A stretch of 64,000 bases of DNA, taken from Ichthyophis bannanicus (taxonomy: Eukaryota; Chordata; Amphibia; Gymnophiona; Ichthyophiidae). A model generated the notes under the pieces. That model did no database searches. It was given only the letters and a program-made list of their open reading frames with translations, and was not told where the DNA came from. A program made the position numbers and the translations under genes. Positions 31,408 to 43,400 of the stretch are shown piece by piece; the first letter of the stretch is position 1; each line of letters starts with the position of its first letter. Location of the stretch: positions 153,735,532-153,799,531 of the forward strand of contig CM066041.1 of assembly GCA_033557465.1 (NCBI GenBank), in the 5' to 3' direction.

Positions 31408-32380
31408 CCTTCCATCACCACTGACTCGTGGGCATTTCAGGTGGTCAGGGATGGTTACCTCCTCCACCTAGACCAGCTGCCTCCACCCTTCTCGGTCTCC
31501 CCAGCACCAGGCTCAGCTCATGCAAGAACTCACAGGCCTTCTCAGGGACAGGGCTGTGGAGCCCATACCTTGCCACTTGAAAGGAAAGGGGTTTTACTCC
31601 AGGTACTTTCTGGTCCCAAAAAGAACAAGTGAACTAAGGCCCATCTTGAACCTGAGAAACCTAAACAAATTCCTGGTGCGGGAGAAGTTCAAGATGTTCT
31701 CCCTTTTGAATATTGCTGTCCTACCTCCAGCAGGGAGATTGGCTGTGTTCCTTGGACCTAAAGGATGCTTATACCCACATCCTTATCCATCCCAGTCACA
31801 GACCTAAGATTCATGGTTGGAGGCGACCACTACCAGTACAGGGTACTTCCCTTCGGCCTGGCCTCTGCCCCACAGGTCTTCACCAAATGCCTGGCTGTGG
31901 TGGTGGCCTATCTCCATCTCCAAGGGGCCTTTGTATTCCCTTACTTGGACAACTGACTTGTAAAAGGGGACACAGCCTCAGAGACGCTGCAGGCCACATG
32001 CCGCACCATCAGGGTCCTGCAACACCTGGGTTTTGTGATAAATCACCCAAAATCCCATTTCACCCCTACTCAGGACTTTGAGTTCATAGGGGCCCGGCTG
32101 GACACCCTCCAGTCCGTGGCTTTCCTTCCCAAAGACAGGGTGAATCGCCTTGCGGCCCTGTTGACAGAGGTGCAGTGCCTTCGCACCGTCAGTGCTTTGC
32201 CTCCTTGGCCACATGGCCTCCATGGTCCATGTCACCCCCTGTGCCCACATGTGGGCAGCTCAGTGGTGTCTCTGCTCACAGTAGGCCCAGGCCACGGGCA
32301 GGCTCCAGGACAGGGTCTCTGTGTCCCGTCAGCTGGTGGAGTCCCTCAGTTGGCAGGTTCCGCAAAACCCTTCCAACTCA
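31408..32380 (+). pseudogene. DIRS-2 reverse transcriptase remnant
   Basis: From VVRDGYLLHLDQLPPPFS through KRTSELRPILNLRNLNKFL, VGGDHYQYRVLPFGLASAPQ, VFTKCLAVVVAYLH and FVFPYLDN, where the catalytic YLDD motif is broken by Asn and a TGA, to HPKSHFTPTQDFEFIGARLD. Several frame changes (for example near 31630, 31770, 31955). Inactive. Confidence 0.85.
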
Positions 32381-33150
32381 CGAGCCCCCAGAGGGTTCTC
32401 ATGACAGATATTTCCCTACTTGGCTGGGGTGCCCATTGCGAGGAATTGCGCACCCACAGCATCTGGTCCTTCGAGGAGAGCCAGCAGCAAATCAACTGCT
32501 GGAGCTCAGGGCCATTTTCTTTGTGCTCAAGGCTTCCTAACGCTGCCTGCAGCATCAGTCAATGCATATTCAAACGGACAACCAGGTCACGATGTTCTAC
32601 CTGAACAAGTTGAGAGGCACAGGCTCCTACCGCCTTTGCCAGGAGGCAGCAGTCCTCCGTTCGTACGTGACCAGACAGGATATGCTCCTCTGGGCGGTTT
32701 ACCTCCCAGGTCAGGACAGGGTCCTCCCAACTGCACAATGGCACCTGGACCCCGGGGGCAGCACAGCAGCTCTTCAGGTTATGGGGCACTCCGAGCCTCA
32801 ACCTCTTTGCCAGCCTGACCAACGCTCAGCTGCCACGTTTCTGCTGCCCATAGCCACACCCAGCCTGGGTGGCACCAGATGCCTTCCTCATCTCGTGGTT
32901 GGAAGGCCTGTTGTATGCCTTCCCTCCCACACCTCTGATAGCGCAGACCCTCTTCAAAGCCCAGCAGGACAAGGCTTCAGTGATTCTGGTGGCCCCTAGA
33001 TGGCCCAGGCAGCCTTGGTTCCCTCTCCTGTTTCATCTTGCAATGGAATCCCCGGTCCCTCTCAGGAGCTCACCGGGGATTCTCACCCAGGAGGAGGGTT
33101 CAATCCTCCACCCAACTTGGGATCCTTGTCCTTCACAGCATGGCTGCTGA
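32380..33150 (+). pseudogene. DIRS-2 RNase H and methyltransferase-like remnant
   Basis: RNase H pieces: MTDISLLGWGAHCEEL, then IQTDNQVTMFYLNKLRG (catalytic Asp of TDN kept here, unlike DIRS-3). The distal part has PDAFLISWLEGLLYAFPPTPLI and APRWPRQPWFP, aligned with FFPPW and APDWPRRPWY of DIRS-3. Frameshifted. Confidence 0.75.
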
Positions 33151-33159
33151 ACGGGTTGC

Positions 33160-34115
33160 CCTAGCGCCCCTCAACCTTCACAAGGAGGTGGAGGAGATCC
33201 TCCTTGCCTCCTGCAAGGACTACATGAGGCAGGCCTATGCCTTCAAGTGGTGCTGCTTCGCCTTATGGTGCACGGAGCAACAGGTGAACCCATTCTCCTG
33301 CCCCGGTACAGGTGGTACTGCAGTACCTGCTCCACCTTTCTCAGTCTGGGCTCAAATCCAACTCTGTGAGCGCACCTAAGCACACTCTCTGTGAACCACC
33401 ACTCCATAGAGGGCAAGCCTCTTTCTGTGCAGCCCCTCATCACTCGATTCATAAGGGACTTACTACTCTCGAAGCACCCCATCCGGTCGCCCCCGGCGGA
33501 ATGGGATCTTGAGTCCTTGGCTACCTGCCACCTCAGATAACTATCCTGGAAGGTGACCTTCCTGGTGGCACTCACCTCAGCACACCGAGTCAGTGAGCTC
33601 CAGGCCCTGGTAGCCGAGCTACCCTATACCAGGTTGTACAAGAACAGGGTCATGCTCCGCATCCATCCAAAGTTCCTCCCGAAATAGGTATCAGATTTTC
33701 ACCTCAATCAGGAGGTGGTACTCCCTACCTTCTTTCCACAGCCCCACACAGACAAGGCATCGGCTGTTCTCCATACTTTGGACTGCAAAAGGGCCCTATC
33801 CTTTTATCTACAGTGCACTCGGAGCCACCACAAAGCCTCTCAGCTTTTTCTCATACGATCCCAGTCATCTGGGGAAGACTGTCACCAAGCGAACCCTGTC
33901 CATCTGGGTGGCGGACCGCATCACCTTCACCCACAACCGGGCTGGGCTGCCACTGGAGCGCTGGGCCTCTGCACATAATGTCAGAGCTATGGCAACCTTG
34001 GTTGCCAGCCTCCACTTGGTTCCCATGGCAGACATCTGCCGGGCCACCACCTGGTCTTCGGTCCACACTTTTGCAGCTCACTACTTCCTGGAGAGAGACT
34101 CCTGATGGGACAGTG
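33160..34115 (+). pseudogene. DIRS-2 tyrosine recombinase remnant
   Basis: N-terminal YMRQAYAFKWCCFALWC, middle TFLVALTSAHRVSELQALV with the box I Arg (33560-33610, frame-split), and C-terminal ASAHNVRAMATLVASLH (His/Arg box degenerate), ADICRATTWSSVHTFAAHYF with the Tyr. At least three frame changes and a TAG at 33687. Inactive. Confidence 0.8.
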
Positions 34116-34317
34116 CCTTCGGCCAGGCTGTACTCCGTAATCTGTTTGGGGTTTAGGCAACTCTTTCCCTCCGACCCTTCTTGTTCAGGCTACCTAAGCC
34201 ATGGTTCTCCCTGGACACTGGGGTCCTCAGAGTCTGTCCTCTGATGCACTTGAGGCTGCTCGCAGCTAGGCCGTGCTTTTTCTACCGGTCCTCGGTAGCC
34301 TGTAGCTAGGGAGTCCC

Positions 34318-34410
34318 ATATGTGAGGACTGACTTCCTGCTTGTTCCTGGAGAAAGCGTATTTACTCAGCTGTAACAGGTGTTCTCCAGGGACAGCAGAA
34401 ATCAGTCCTC
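34318..34410. repeat. DIRS-2 internal complementary region
   Basis: TGTGAGGACTGACTTCCTGC then TTGTTCCTGGAGAAAGCG is the reverse complement of the left end; CTGTAACAGGTGTTCTCCAG then GGACAGCAGAAATCAGTCC is the reverse complement of the right end. Same two-half layout as in DIRS-3. Confidence 0.85.
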
Positions 34411-34909
34411 ACAATCCTCCCTCCTCCCCTTGGAGTTGCTCTTCATTTTGGCCATCTTTTCTTTATCGGCTCTAACTATGTCATCTGCCTGACCAAGATG
34501 GCACCCTTGGGCGGGTAGGGGACCATGCATGCGTGGTGGCATCTCCCAAAGGCTTTTTTTTTTTTTTTTTATTGAAAGGCTTCCAAAGAATACATAAAAT
34601 CATAAACCACAAAGATCTTCAAAGAAGAAGCAACAGTAATAACATAACACCAGATCACAACGGCATTCAACAATATGCCTTCATTTTTGCAGTTTTAAAA
34701 TAAGGAAACGGAGAACAGTAACCCCCCAACCTCCCTTCCTCCCCCCCCCGAAACCTCCCTAGCCCAGGACCCCCCTCCCACCCAACCTCCCAGTCCCCCC
34801 CTCTGTGGCTTGCTAACATTCAAGTACGGGAAGGTGATGAGCAACAGATACACTCAAGGGGCGAGCTCCCTTTAAAGTTTGCATGTTCCCCCCCTCTTAT
34901 CCAGCACAG

Positions 34910-37900
34910 TCACGCACCGTAACGAGAGACAAAGGGTGCCCACACCAACTCAAAGCACGCCAGGCGCATCCTACTGACCGCTACCCCTCGTTCCATGGTG
35001 TACATATCCCACATCCGTTCCAGCCAAGTCTGAAAGGAGGGGGCCAAGGCACACTTCCAGGCTGCTGCAAGGGATAATCTAGCTGCATTCAGGCCATGGC
35101 GAAGTAAAGCAAGCTGTAGAGCTTGTGCACCCGGCACCGTGGCCCCAAACAGGAAAATCCCCAGATCCCAAGGGACACCCACTCCCAAAAGCAATTGCAT
35201 CCGAAATTGTATACCCCTCCAATAGGCGCGAATGCGGGGGCAGTCCCACCAAATGTGCCCTAGGGTACCCCGATGCCCACAATTACGCCAGCAGAGGTCA
35301 ACCGCCCCAGGATATATGCGCGCAATCCGCGCCGGAGTCATGTACCAACGGTACAATATTTTATAATTGGTTTCACGGGCATTAATCGCTACCGCACTTT
35401 TCCACAAGTGAGTTTCCGCCCTCTCCCACTGCTGCTCAGTATAGGAGAGGTTCAAGTCGGAGTTTCAAAGTTCCCTGTGTCTTGTAGAACACGATTGAGA
35501 GCCCTGCAAGTGAGCATACAGGGTCGCCACAAGTCCCTTAGTGGTAGTGCACCCCTCACAGTAACGTTCCAAATCGGTCAGGGCCCGTGCAACGTGGGGC
35601 CGAACAAGCTTGGATCCAACCCAGTGTGTCACTTGCATATATTGATAATGCTGCCTGGCCGGAATGTCAAATTCATCTTGTAACGCACGAAAGGGTTGTA
35701 GTTGACCATCATCAAAAAGCTGTCTGACCCAACTAAGGCCGTGATGTCCCCACTGCCGAAAAACTGCATCACTTAACCCCGGCGGGAAAGAAGCATTATC
35801 TACTATAGGAGCTAAAGGGGTTAAGTCCATGTCGCGAGATCGAAAGTGCCGGTCCCAACAATGGAGGGTGTGAAGAATATAGGGATTGCTAGTGCGCTTA
35901 CCACGTCGGAGTTTTGGGCCAAGCCACAGTCAGTCTCCCAAGCCGGCTCCCCCCGCCAAGTTCATTTCCAGTTGCACCCATCGCTTAGTGCTATCAGCAA
36001 TCATCCACTCCACCCCTGCCCGACATTGCGCCGCCGCGTAGTACCAATATAAATTGGGCATGCCCATACCTCCAGAGCGCGTACGGGCATGAAGAACCTG
36101 TCGCGCCAAGCGTGGGCGACGATAATGCCAAATGAATTTCATAAGCAACTGCTGCCAGGTCGCCAAAGTGGCCCGCGCGATGGGAAGCGGCAGAACCTGA
36201 AAAAAGTAAAGAAAGCGGGGAACAATCACCATTTTGACTACGGCTATACGCCCGAACCAGGAAAGGAGCAGGCCATTCCATACTTCTAGGTCCCGCCGAA
36301 CCTGACGAAGCAAGGGATCATAGTTGGCCTTAAAAAGGTCCGCCCGCTCCACGGTCAACTGCACCCCTAGATAACGTAAACCTCCGGACACCCAGCGAAG
36401 AGGATAAGCCGCCTGGAGCTCCGCACAAACCGCCCCGGGGACCCCAACATTCAGAATCTCCGATTTAGTGTAATTAATTTTAAAACCGGATACTCGCGCA
36501 TAGTTATCGAACAGCTGCATCGCAACTGGAAGGGAAGTGGACGGATCCACCAGGGACAGTATGATGTCATCCGCAAAAAGCGCAATCCTATAATCCGCAG
36601 GGCCAATATGAACCCCCCTCAGGCCTAGATGTTCTCGGAAGCTCTGGGCCAGGGGATCCATCGCAAGTGCAAAGAGTAGGGGCGAAAGAGGGCAACCCTG
36701 TCGCGTGCCCCGTTCCAGCAGAAAGCGTCTCGAGTGTCCCCCATTGATCCGAACGCACGCCTGGGGCATCTGATAGAGACTACGAACCCAACAGATATAA
36801 TTAGAGCCGAAGCCCATTTTCTCCAGAACACACCATAAGTATTCCCAGTCAACCCGATCAAAGGCCTTTTCTTCGTCAATCCCCACCAGCAGGGCTGGTT
36901 GTGGGTCCCGTTGGGCTACGTGAATGACCTGCAACATACACCTAATGTTGTCTGCCGCCTGGCGACCTGGCACGAAGCCCACCTGATCTGGGTGGACCAA
37001 GCCCGGAAGGACCCGATTCAGGCGCGCCGCCAGTACAGAGGCAAATATTTTAACGTCAACATTTAACAGAGAGATGGGGCGGTACGACGCCGCGTCGTGC
37101 AATGGTTTACCAGGCTTGGGTATCATCACGATCAATGCCTCGCGCTGGGACGGTGGTAAGGAGGCCCCTCCCAGGATCTCATTGAACAAGATAGTCAAGG
37201 TTGGCGCCAATTGTATCCGAAACTTCTTATAATATTCTGCTGGGAAGCCATCACTACCTGGCGCACTCCCAGTTTTCAGTCGCCGGATTGCGGTTTCCAC
37301 TTCATCTACCGTTAATTCAGAATCTAGCTGAGCCCGATCAGAGTCGGAAAGATGCGGCAGACCAATCCCCCGCAAATAGTCCTGTACACGATCCCGCTCA
37401 AAGGGCTCCGCCTTATAGAGCTGCTCCAGAAAGTCAGCAAACAGATCACATATCTCCCGGGAGATAACCCTCTTCCGTCCCCCAGTGTCACGCAATTCGC
37501 GTACCATTCGCGCAGATTGTTGTTGGCGAAGACGCAAGGCTAGGAAGCGGCCTGTTTTATTCCCATGCTCATAAAAAGTTTGTCGTAACTTCCGGCGCTT
37601 ATTATCTAATTCTTTCTGCAAACACGCATCCAAGTTGGCTCGAGCAGTCCGCCACTGGCGCAGGACCTGTTGCGAACCAGTGCGGGCGTGTTCCGAACCT
37701 AGGCGGGTAGCCTCCGCCACCAACTGGTCGCGATCACGCGTCCTCTTTTTGCGCGTGCAGGCCGCCTCCGCCATGAGTTGACCGCGAGCCGTAGCCTTAT
37801 AAGCATCCCACACCGTGGGGAGAGGAACATCCCCAGAGTTGTTAAGCTCAAAGAATTCCGTCATAAAACGGACATGATCCTGCACTGCACCCTGCCGCCG

Positions 37901-38673
37901 TAGGAACCTCACGTCTAGGCGCCAAAGCCGCTGGTGCTCACTGTACAATCCGGCTGGAAGAGCAAGCCAGCACGGGGCATGATCTGACCAGGTCAGCGCT
38001 CCATGTCCAGCCTTCACTCTCCCGTCCATCAGGCGCTGATCCAATAGAAAATAATCAATGCGAGTGTGAACCTGATGGACCGGAGAGTAGTACGTATAGC
38101 CTCTTTTCCCCCCCATGGGTATCCCTCCAGACATCCCTCAGACCTAAGTCAAGCATAAGACTTTGCAGGGCTCTTGCCGGTTCCCCCACTCGCCCCCCAG
38201 CACGACTTGTGGAATCCAGGTGGGGCACCAGGTGCGTGTTACAGTCCCCCCCCCAGAACAATAGGGCCCCTTGCAAAATCCGCCAATGAGGCTTTCAATC
38301 GTGCAAAGAAGGCCCCTTGACCTGTATTGGGTGCGTAAACATTAGCCAAGGTGAGCAGGTGCCCTTCTAGACGGATATTCAAGAAAAGCCACCTCCCCAA
38401 AGTATCTTGCTTTATCTCCTCTATCTGTAGAGAGAGGCTCTGGTGAAACAGTAAGGCCACTCCCCGCTTCTTCCGTCCCTGTGCATCTGAGGCCACCCGC
38501 ACCTCAGTATATGGGGACCTCCTTAGCCAGCCCTGCTTACAGTTCTGAAGATGGGTCTCCTGTAGGTAAACAATGTCCCCCTGCAAAGTGCGCAATTCGG
38601 AGAACAGTAGGGATCTCTTCCTCGGGGAATTAAGGCCCTTAACATTCAAAGAGATAAAGCGCACCATTAGCAA
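34910..38673 (-). pseudogene. L1-Tx1 ORF2 (endonuclease-RT), lightly damaged
   Basis: The APE endonuclease starts at 38673 (FISLNVKGLNSPRKRSLLF, YLQETHLQN; later SDHAPCWLAL). Frame changes occur at two C runs, near 38250 and near 38108. RT: AASYRPISLLNVDVKI, VGIDEEKAFDRVDWEYL (motif A), GTRQGCPLSPLLFALAMDPL (B), IALFADDIILSL (C, FADD intact). In-frame TGA codons lie at 35930-35932 and at about 35465, each where CGA (Arg) would fit. The C-terminal Cys/His region (RNCGHRGTLGHIWWDCPRI) is present. Endonuclease nicks DNA and RT primes on it. Confidence 0.9.
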
Positions 38674-39242
38674 TTACAATCCACTCCCTCGCTACCGCCC
38701 GCTATCCAGAAGGTCCCAATGGTAGCTCCCCCCCATCAAACCCGGGGAATTAGTTAGCCGGACCCACCCATTCCACTTTCCAAGAACAGGAGCCATAGTC
38801 CCTCCTCCGAAGCCCAAGCACACCCCCCAATTCCATGTTAATAAAAAGCCCCCCCCCACCCATCTCCCCCCCCCTTCCCGTCAATACCACCTGCCTGTTT
38901 AAATTATTACAGGACACGGTAAATTGACCACAAACCCCGAACCCCCCAGAACCCCTTAAGGCAAAAACTTAGCCTAAACAGTGAAAAACAGAGATAAACA
39001 TACCCCTCACTACTCCTCCACCTCCCCCGGATCATCAAGCTCATCATGCCCCTCTATCAAAGCAATAACATCAACAAAACGTTTGCAGATCATCCGCTGC
39101 CCCCCGTGTATCAAAAAGAAAAAAGAGTGGGGACCCCAATCTATTTCCCACCATCAGGTATCCAAAAAATCGGGGGACCCACAGAATGAGACTCCCTAAA
39201 AGAGAAAAAATAAGAGGAGCTCCTCAAGACCACAAAAAGAAT

Positions 39243-40226
39243 TCAAGTGGGCTTGCCCACCCAAGTCCACCTGGAGTGCTGGGATTTAGGGGGCGGCGGA
39301 TGAGGCTGAGCATTGTCATCTACTAAGCCCGCCTGGCGCAGGGCTCGCCAAGCTTCAGTGTAATCTTTTGCAGAGATCTTTTTGTTGCCCAAGAGAAAGT
39401 TCATCCTAAATGGGAAGGACCAGGAATAGCGAATCCCCTTGCTGTTCAGGACCTCGGAGACCGGCTTCATCTCTCTCCGCTGCGCCAGGGTGAACGTCGA
39501 GAGGTCCTGATAAATAGATACTGTTGCATCCTGAAATTGGACCATCTTTTTCTCCCGGCCTCGCCGGATAAGGAGCGCAGCATCAGAATAGCGCAGAAAT
39601 CTCGCAATAACATCACGAGGTTGGTTGTTAGGGTGTTTCCCCAGAGCGCGGTGAACTCGTTCAATTTCCATACCAGAGGCATGTGCAGCCATGTCCTCTG
39701 TCGAGAGCAATTCCGCTATCAGCAATTTAAGTACAGTTGGTAGGTCTTCTCTGCCCCCTACCGCCTCTGGAATTCCACGGAAACGCACATTGTTGCGGCG
39801 GGAGCGGTTTTCAATGTCATCAATTTTATAAGTCAGTTCCATTGCTTGCGCATGCTGCCGGTCTAAAGCACATTGTAAATCCATCAGCGTCCCATCTTGT
39901 TCTACCATCTTGGTCTCCACGTCTTCCACTCGAGCTTCCAGCTCCTTGACGTCAGTCCTGAGTTCGGCGACATCTTTCATCAGGTCCTCTCGTAGCGCGC
40001 GAAACTCATTAGCTAGTTCCGCAAAGCCCCTACGGAGTTCTTGTTTGAGTTGAGCCGAGGAGAGTTGCTTGTGCGGATCCAAGTCCTCCTCGCTGACAGT
40101 CTCATCATCAGAACCTGATGGGAGGGGTTGTTCGTGTGGGCTACTGGGGGCTCCGGACTTGCTCTGCAGGCGCTGGGAGGAGCGCATCCCCTCCCGAGTT
40201 TCAGAGCTTTTAGCTTTGGCAGCCAT
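39243..40226 (-). CDS. L1-Tx1 ORF1 protein
   Basis: 327 codons, intact. A Ser/Gln-rich N-terminus, then a coiled coil (about residues 50-135, heptads such as ELRTDVKELEARVEDVETKM), then the RRM-like domain beginning IENRSRRNNVRFRGIPE and the C-terminal domain (IYQDLSTFTLAQRREMKPVS). This is the trimeric RNA-binding protein of L1-type LINEs that coats the transcript. It lies upstream of ORF2 on the same strand, separated by about 570 bp of C-rich spacer. Confidence 0.92.
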   Translation of the reverse strand: MAAKAKSSETREGMRSSQRLQSKSGAPSSPHEQPLPSGSDDETVSEEDLDPHKQLSSAQLKQELRRGFAELANEFRALREDLMKDVAELRTDVKELEARVEDVETKMVEQDGTLMDLQCALDRQHAQAMELTYKIDDIENRSRRNNVRFRGIPEAVGGREDLPTVLKLLIAELLSTEDMAAHASGMEIERVHRALGKHPNNQPRDVIARFLRYSDAALLIRRGREKKMVQFQDATVSIYQDLSTFTLAQRREMKPVSEVLNSKGIRYSWSFPFRMNFLLGNKKISAKDYTEAWRALRQAGLVDDNAQPHPPPPKSQHSRWTWVGKPT

Positions 40227-41367
40227 CTCACAAAGTCACCAAAGGCTCACAGTGGTAGGAGAGAGATGTATCCAATGTCAGCAAAAAAAAAATAAAATTT
40301 GGGACCCCAAGGAGACCGCAGCGTCCAGACTCTCACCAATCCTCAGCGCAGATACCATCACACAGTGTCAGGAGACGGGTATAAGCAATGTCAGCAAGGC
40401 ATAGGGCACTGGGTAGTCAGCGAGACAGCAGAGAAGAAAAAATTTGGAGAAAGCTGCCCCAGCCCTCCCAGGGCAACAAGTATTTAACAGGGCCCCCAAG
40501 TTCCACTCAGAGGGGACATAGGCTGCGGCGGGGCTCCAAGCTGTTAATAAATGGCCCCTGTCACCCGCTCCAGATGTAAGCCAAAGTGCAAGAAGGAGGG
40601 AAGTGGACGCTCGGACTTACCCCCCTCGGGGCGATTCGTTATAGCATAGGATGAAAGCACACGCCGGCAGCTGCCACGCGGTCTCCACGCCGGTTCTGCA
40701 GGCCTCGTAGGCAAAGTTGCAGCAGCACACGCAGAGGCCTCAGTGTTTGGAGCAGTTGCCTCCCCTGACCAACGGGCTGCCACACGTTCCACAGTGCAGC
40801 GCCCAAGAAGCAGCCGCTCGATCGTGCAGGGCTCCGCTCCAGAATTAGTTAAACCCGCGCAGGGCTCCTCCGTTAGCCGCGGTTGCAGGCAGGCTCGGAT
40901 CCGTCGTCGGGTGGAGGCATTCAGCAGGCCTCGCTCCAGGGGTGACCCCCACGATTATCCAGTCTCCAGGGAGCCCGCCAAGCCGCCGAACCCGGCTCCG
41001 AGGGGGACCACCTACTCACGCCGACCCAGGGTAGGTAGAGGGGGGCAATTTGCTAAAGTTAGCGCATGTTTGCTATGATTTTGGGGTTGTGAGGACGGAG
41101 CTCTAGCAAAATGCGGCCATCACGCTGCGGGCTCACCCCAAAGGCTTTCTTTGAAAGCTGGGGAGATGCTTCCGCGAGGGCTCCGTCGGCATTGACGTCA
41201 TTCATATGTGAAGACTGATTTCTGCTGTCCCTGGAGAACACCTGTTACAGATGAGTAACTACGCTTTACAGCAGGTCCCTGTGCACTGCAGGAGATTTTT
41301 GCATGTTGATGACTGTAGTAACTGTTTGACAGTAAACTTTTTCTTAAGATGATTTTCTATGTTCCAG

Positions 41368-41500
41368 GGGACTAAAGCTTTGGCTGTGTCTCTGATTACC
41401 AACACATCCATCATAACATTAAACCTGAGTGATAACTGGATGGAAGCAGATGGTGCAATAGCTATTGCAGATATGTTAAAGGAAAACTGCTATATTTCAG
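41368..41500 (+). CDS. LRRC74B: LRRC74-family exon 4 (LRR 1)
   Basis: The acceptor is GTTCCAG at 41361-41367 and the donor GTGTGA at 41501; phase 0 in, phase 1 out. It continues the HHGLGPQ motif as GTKALAVSLITNTS and encodes the repeat LNLSDNWMEADGAIAIADML, a canonical ribonuclease-inhibitor-type LRR with the conserved Asn. It follows exon 3 across a 16.5-kb intron made almost entirely of the DIRS-2 nest. Confidence 0.88.
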
Positions 41501-42630
41501 GTGTGACTGCTTATTGATCATCAGAACAAATACATTGATTAAGCTTCTCATTATAAATGAAGTTTAAAGATTATGTGAAGTTTAAAGATTTTAACAAATC
41601 ACATTAAACTAACACTTAAAACCATGGTAGAATAATTACTGGAGAAAACATACTAAAATAAGGCTATGTAGTTTATTATAAGACAGAATTTGTTGGCAGA
41701 AAACCAGGGAGCTAAGAGTAATGCGAGGATTTATTTTTTCAATGTATAAGAGAGGTTTATACAAGATAAGTAATATATTTAATGAAGAGAATAAAACACA
41801 GGAAAAAAAGCAGCTTAAGGCCTAACAACAAGCAGGGCAGGCGCTGAGATGGAAGACTTGCGTAGCTGTAGGCATGTTATTGTTTTCTTCCCCTCTCCAT
41901 GTACCCTCCCCTGCCACCCTGCACTCCCTTCCTCAACCTCCCGTCCTTCCTTTTACTCCTCCTTGCTCTCTTTCCCTCTTGCATTCTTCCCTTCCACTCT
42001 CTTGCTGTTTCCCCATTCCATTCCATTCCTTTCCCTTCCCCTATCTCTTTTTTGTACAGTATTTTCTCCTCCCTGCTGTCGTTGTGGCTTCCCTGCTGTT
42101 CTTCTCTTGCTGGCTTCCTGAATATTCCTGAATATTCTTCTCTTGCTGGCTTCTGCTGGTGGGGTTCAGAGTTCTGTCGACCTTCTGTACATCTTTCTGC
42201 TGCTTCCACAGATGAGGGCTGGATCCCTGCCAACTTTTATACATGTCTGGCAGCAGGCGTGGCTCATTTCCGCTGCTTCTGCCTGTGCGTCGTGGGACCC
42301 TGATGGCTTCCTGCATATTCCTTTGCTGTGGTGTCAGCTTCTCTTCTCTTTTTTGTTGGTGGCAGAGGTTGGGTCTCCATTGGCGCACTGAAGATTGTGT
42401 CACTGGGGGGATTTTTTCCCCTTTTTTTTAGTACTCGGGGTGGGGGTTGGATCATCTGAGGCATATATGTGTTTACTGTAAGTAAGTTATGCTTTTGAGC
42501 ATCCCCCGCATGTCACCGCTCCCCATGATTACAATTGAGTTCTCTGTACTGGTTTGAGTTGTAATGTGAATTGCTTTGATTTTATGATAAGGAGGTTGGA
42601 TGCTGTTCACTTTCCTTTCCAATCTCTTAG
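41501..42630. other. Intron 4 start; pyrimidine-rich tract
   Basis: 41501-41870 is AT-rich with nothing recognised. 41880-42430 is strongly biased to C and T on the + strand (CCCTCCCCTGCCACCCTGC and similar), giving long open frames without motifs. 42117-42150 contains a short direct duplication of TATTCTTCTCTTGCTGGCTT. Confidence 0.5.
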
Positions 42631-43080
42631 AGCACCGGGCATACTGCCCAGTGGACTGTCCATCCTCTGGAACAGCTGGCGGACTCCTTGGTGCACAGCC
42701 CGTCTTTTGGAAGAGTTGGAACAATGCTCAGTGCACTGTCCATACTCTGGAACAGCTGGCGGACTCCTTGGTGCACAGCCCGTCTTTTGGAAGAGTTGGA
42801 GCACTGCTCAGTGCACTGTTCATCCTCTGGAACAGCTGGTGGACTCCTTAGTGCACAGCCTCTCTTTTGGAAGAGTTGGAGCACTGCTCAGTGCACTGTT
42901 CATCCTCTGGAACAGCTGGTGGACTCCTTGGTGCACAGCCCATCTTTTGGAAGAGTTGGAACACTGCTCAGTGCACTGTCCATCCTCTGGTATAGCTGGC
43001 ACACAGCTTCGTGCTGTTTGTTTTCTGAAATAGCTGGCATACTGCTCAGTGCCCTGTCTGCTCTCTGAAAGAGCTGGCAC
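42630..43080. repeat. 80-bp minisatellite
   Basis: CATCCTCTGGAACAGCTGG recurs at 42661, 42741, 42821, 42901 and (changed) 42981, an exact 80-bp period. Each unit is two related halves of about 40 bp (CTCTGGAACAGCTGG... and TTTTGGAAGAGTTGG...). Since 80 is not a multiple of 3 and units lack stops, open frames of 80-160 codons arise by chance on both strands. Confidence 0.93.
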
Positions 43081-43196
43081 AGTACCTATCCATTTTCTGA
43101 AACAGATCCTTTAGCAGGGACCACACATACTTTATCTTCCCCAAGCAAACTCTTCTCATTCAATACTTGACAGCACTACCTTCTGCTGCTTGCATT

Positions 43197-43400
43197 AAGA
43201 ACATAAAAACATAAGAAAGGTCATGCTAGGTCAAACCAGTGATCCGTAGATCCCAACATCCTGTTTCCAATGATGGTGGATCCAGGCTGCTTGAAAGTAC
43301 CTAATGGGAGCAGGATCCTAACTGGAAGATCCATTTCCTATTTACTCTCAGCTCCTGTCAGTAAGAGGTCATTTTCACCAAGCCTACTTATCGTTTTTAC
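43197..43400 (-). repeat. CR1-type 3' end
   Basis: GAACATAAAAACATAAGAAA then CAAACCAGTGATCC and CAACATCCTGTTTCCAATG parallels 48827-48905, the 3' untranslated end of the CR1 at 48827-50033. Only the tail remains. Confidence 0.7.

Larger units (their letters stand above)
34557..41136 (-). mobile_element. L1-Tx1 LINE, full length
   Basis: 6.58 kb on the minus strand, flanked by the 12-bp duplication CCCAAAGGCTTT (34545-34556, 41137-41148). The poly-A tail is seen as T run 34557-34570. Order on the minus strand: GC-rich 5' UTR (41136-40227), ORF1, ORF2 endonuclease, RT and C-terminal domain, 3' UTR. It lies in the right terminal repeat of DIRS-2. ORF2 has two frameshifts and two stops; otherwise the copy is complete. 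Confidence 0.92.
25520..41264 (+). mobile_element. DIRS-2, decayed, swollen by three insertions
   Basis: The left end (TTTCTCCAGGAACAAGC, then CAGTCCTCACATATATGGG) and right end (41140-41264: GGAGATGCTTCCGCGAGGG, CTGATTTCTGCTGTCCC) are inverted repeats. An internal complementary region lies at 34318-34410. Removing the CR1 (27076-29198), the LTR-like element (30135-31403) and the L1-Tx1 (34557-41136) with their duplications leaves about 5.75 kb, close to DIRS-3. Gag, RT, RNase H and recombinase blocks appear in order but with many frameshifts and stops. Confidence 0.88.

Noticed and set aside
41849..42431. Leu/Ser/Phe-rich ORFs
   Set aside because: Pyrimidine-rich tract open in several frames; no conserved motif.
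42554..43080. Leu/Trp/Cys-rich repeat protein ORFs
   Set aside because: By-product of the 80-bp minisatellite; same peptide in several frames and on both strands.
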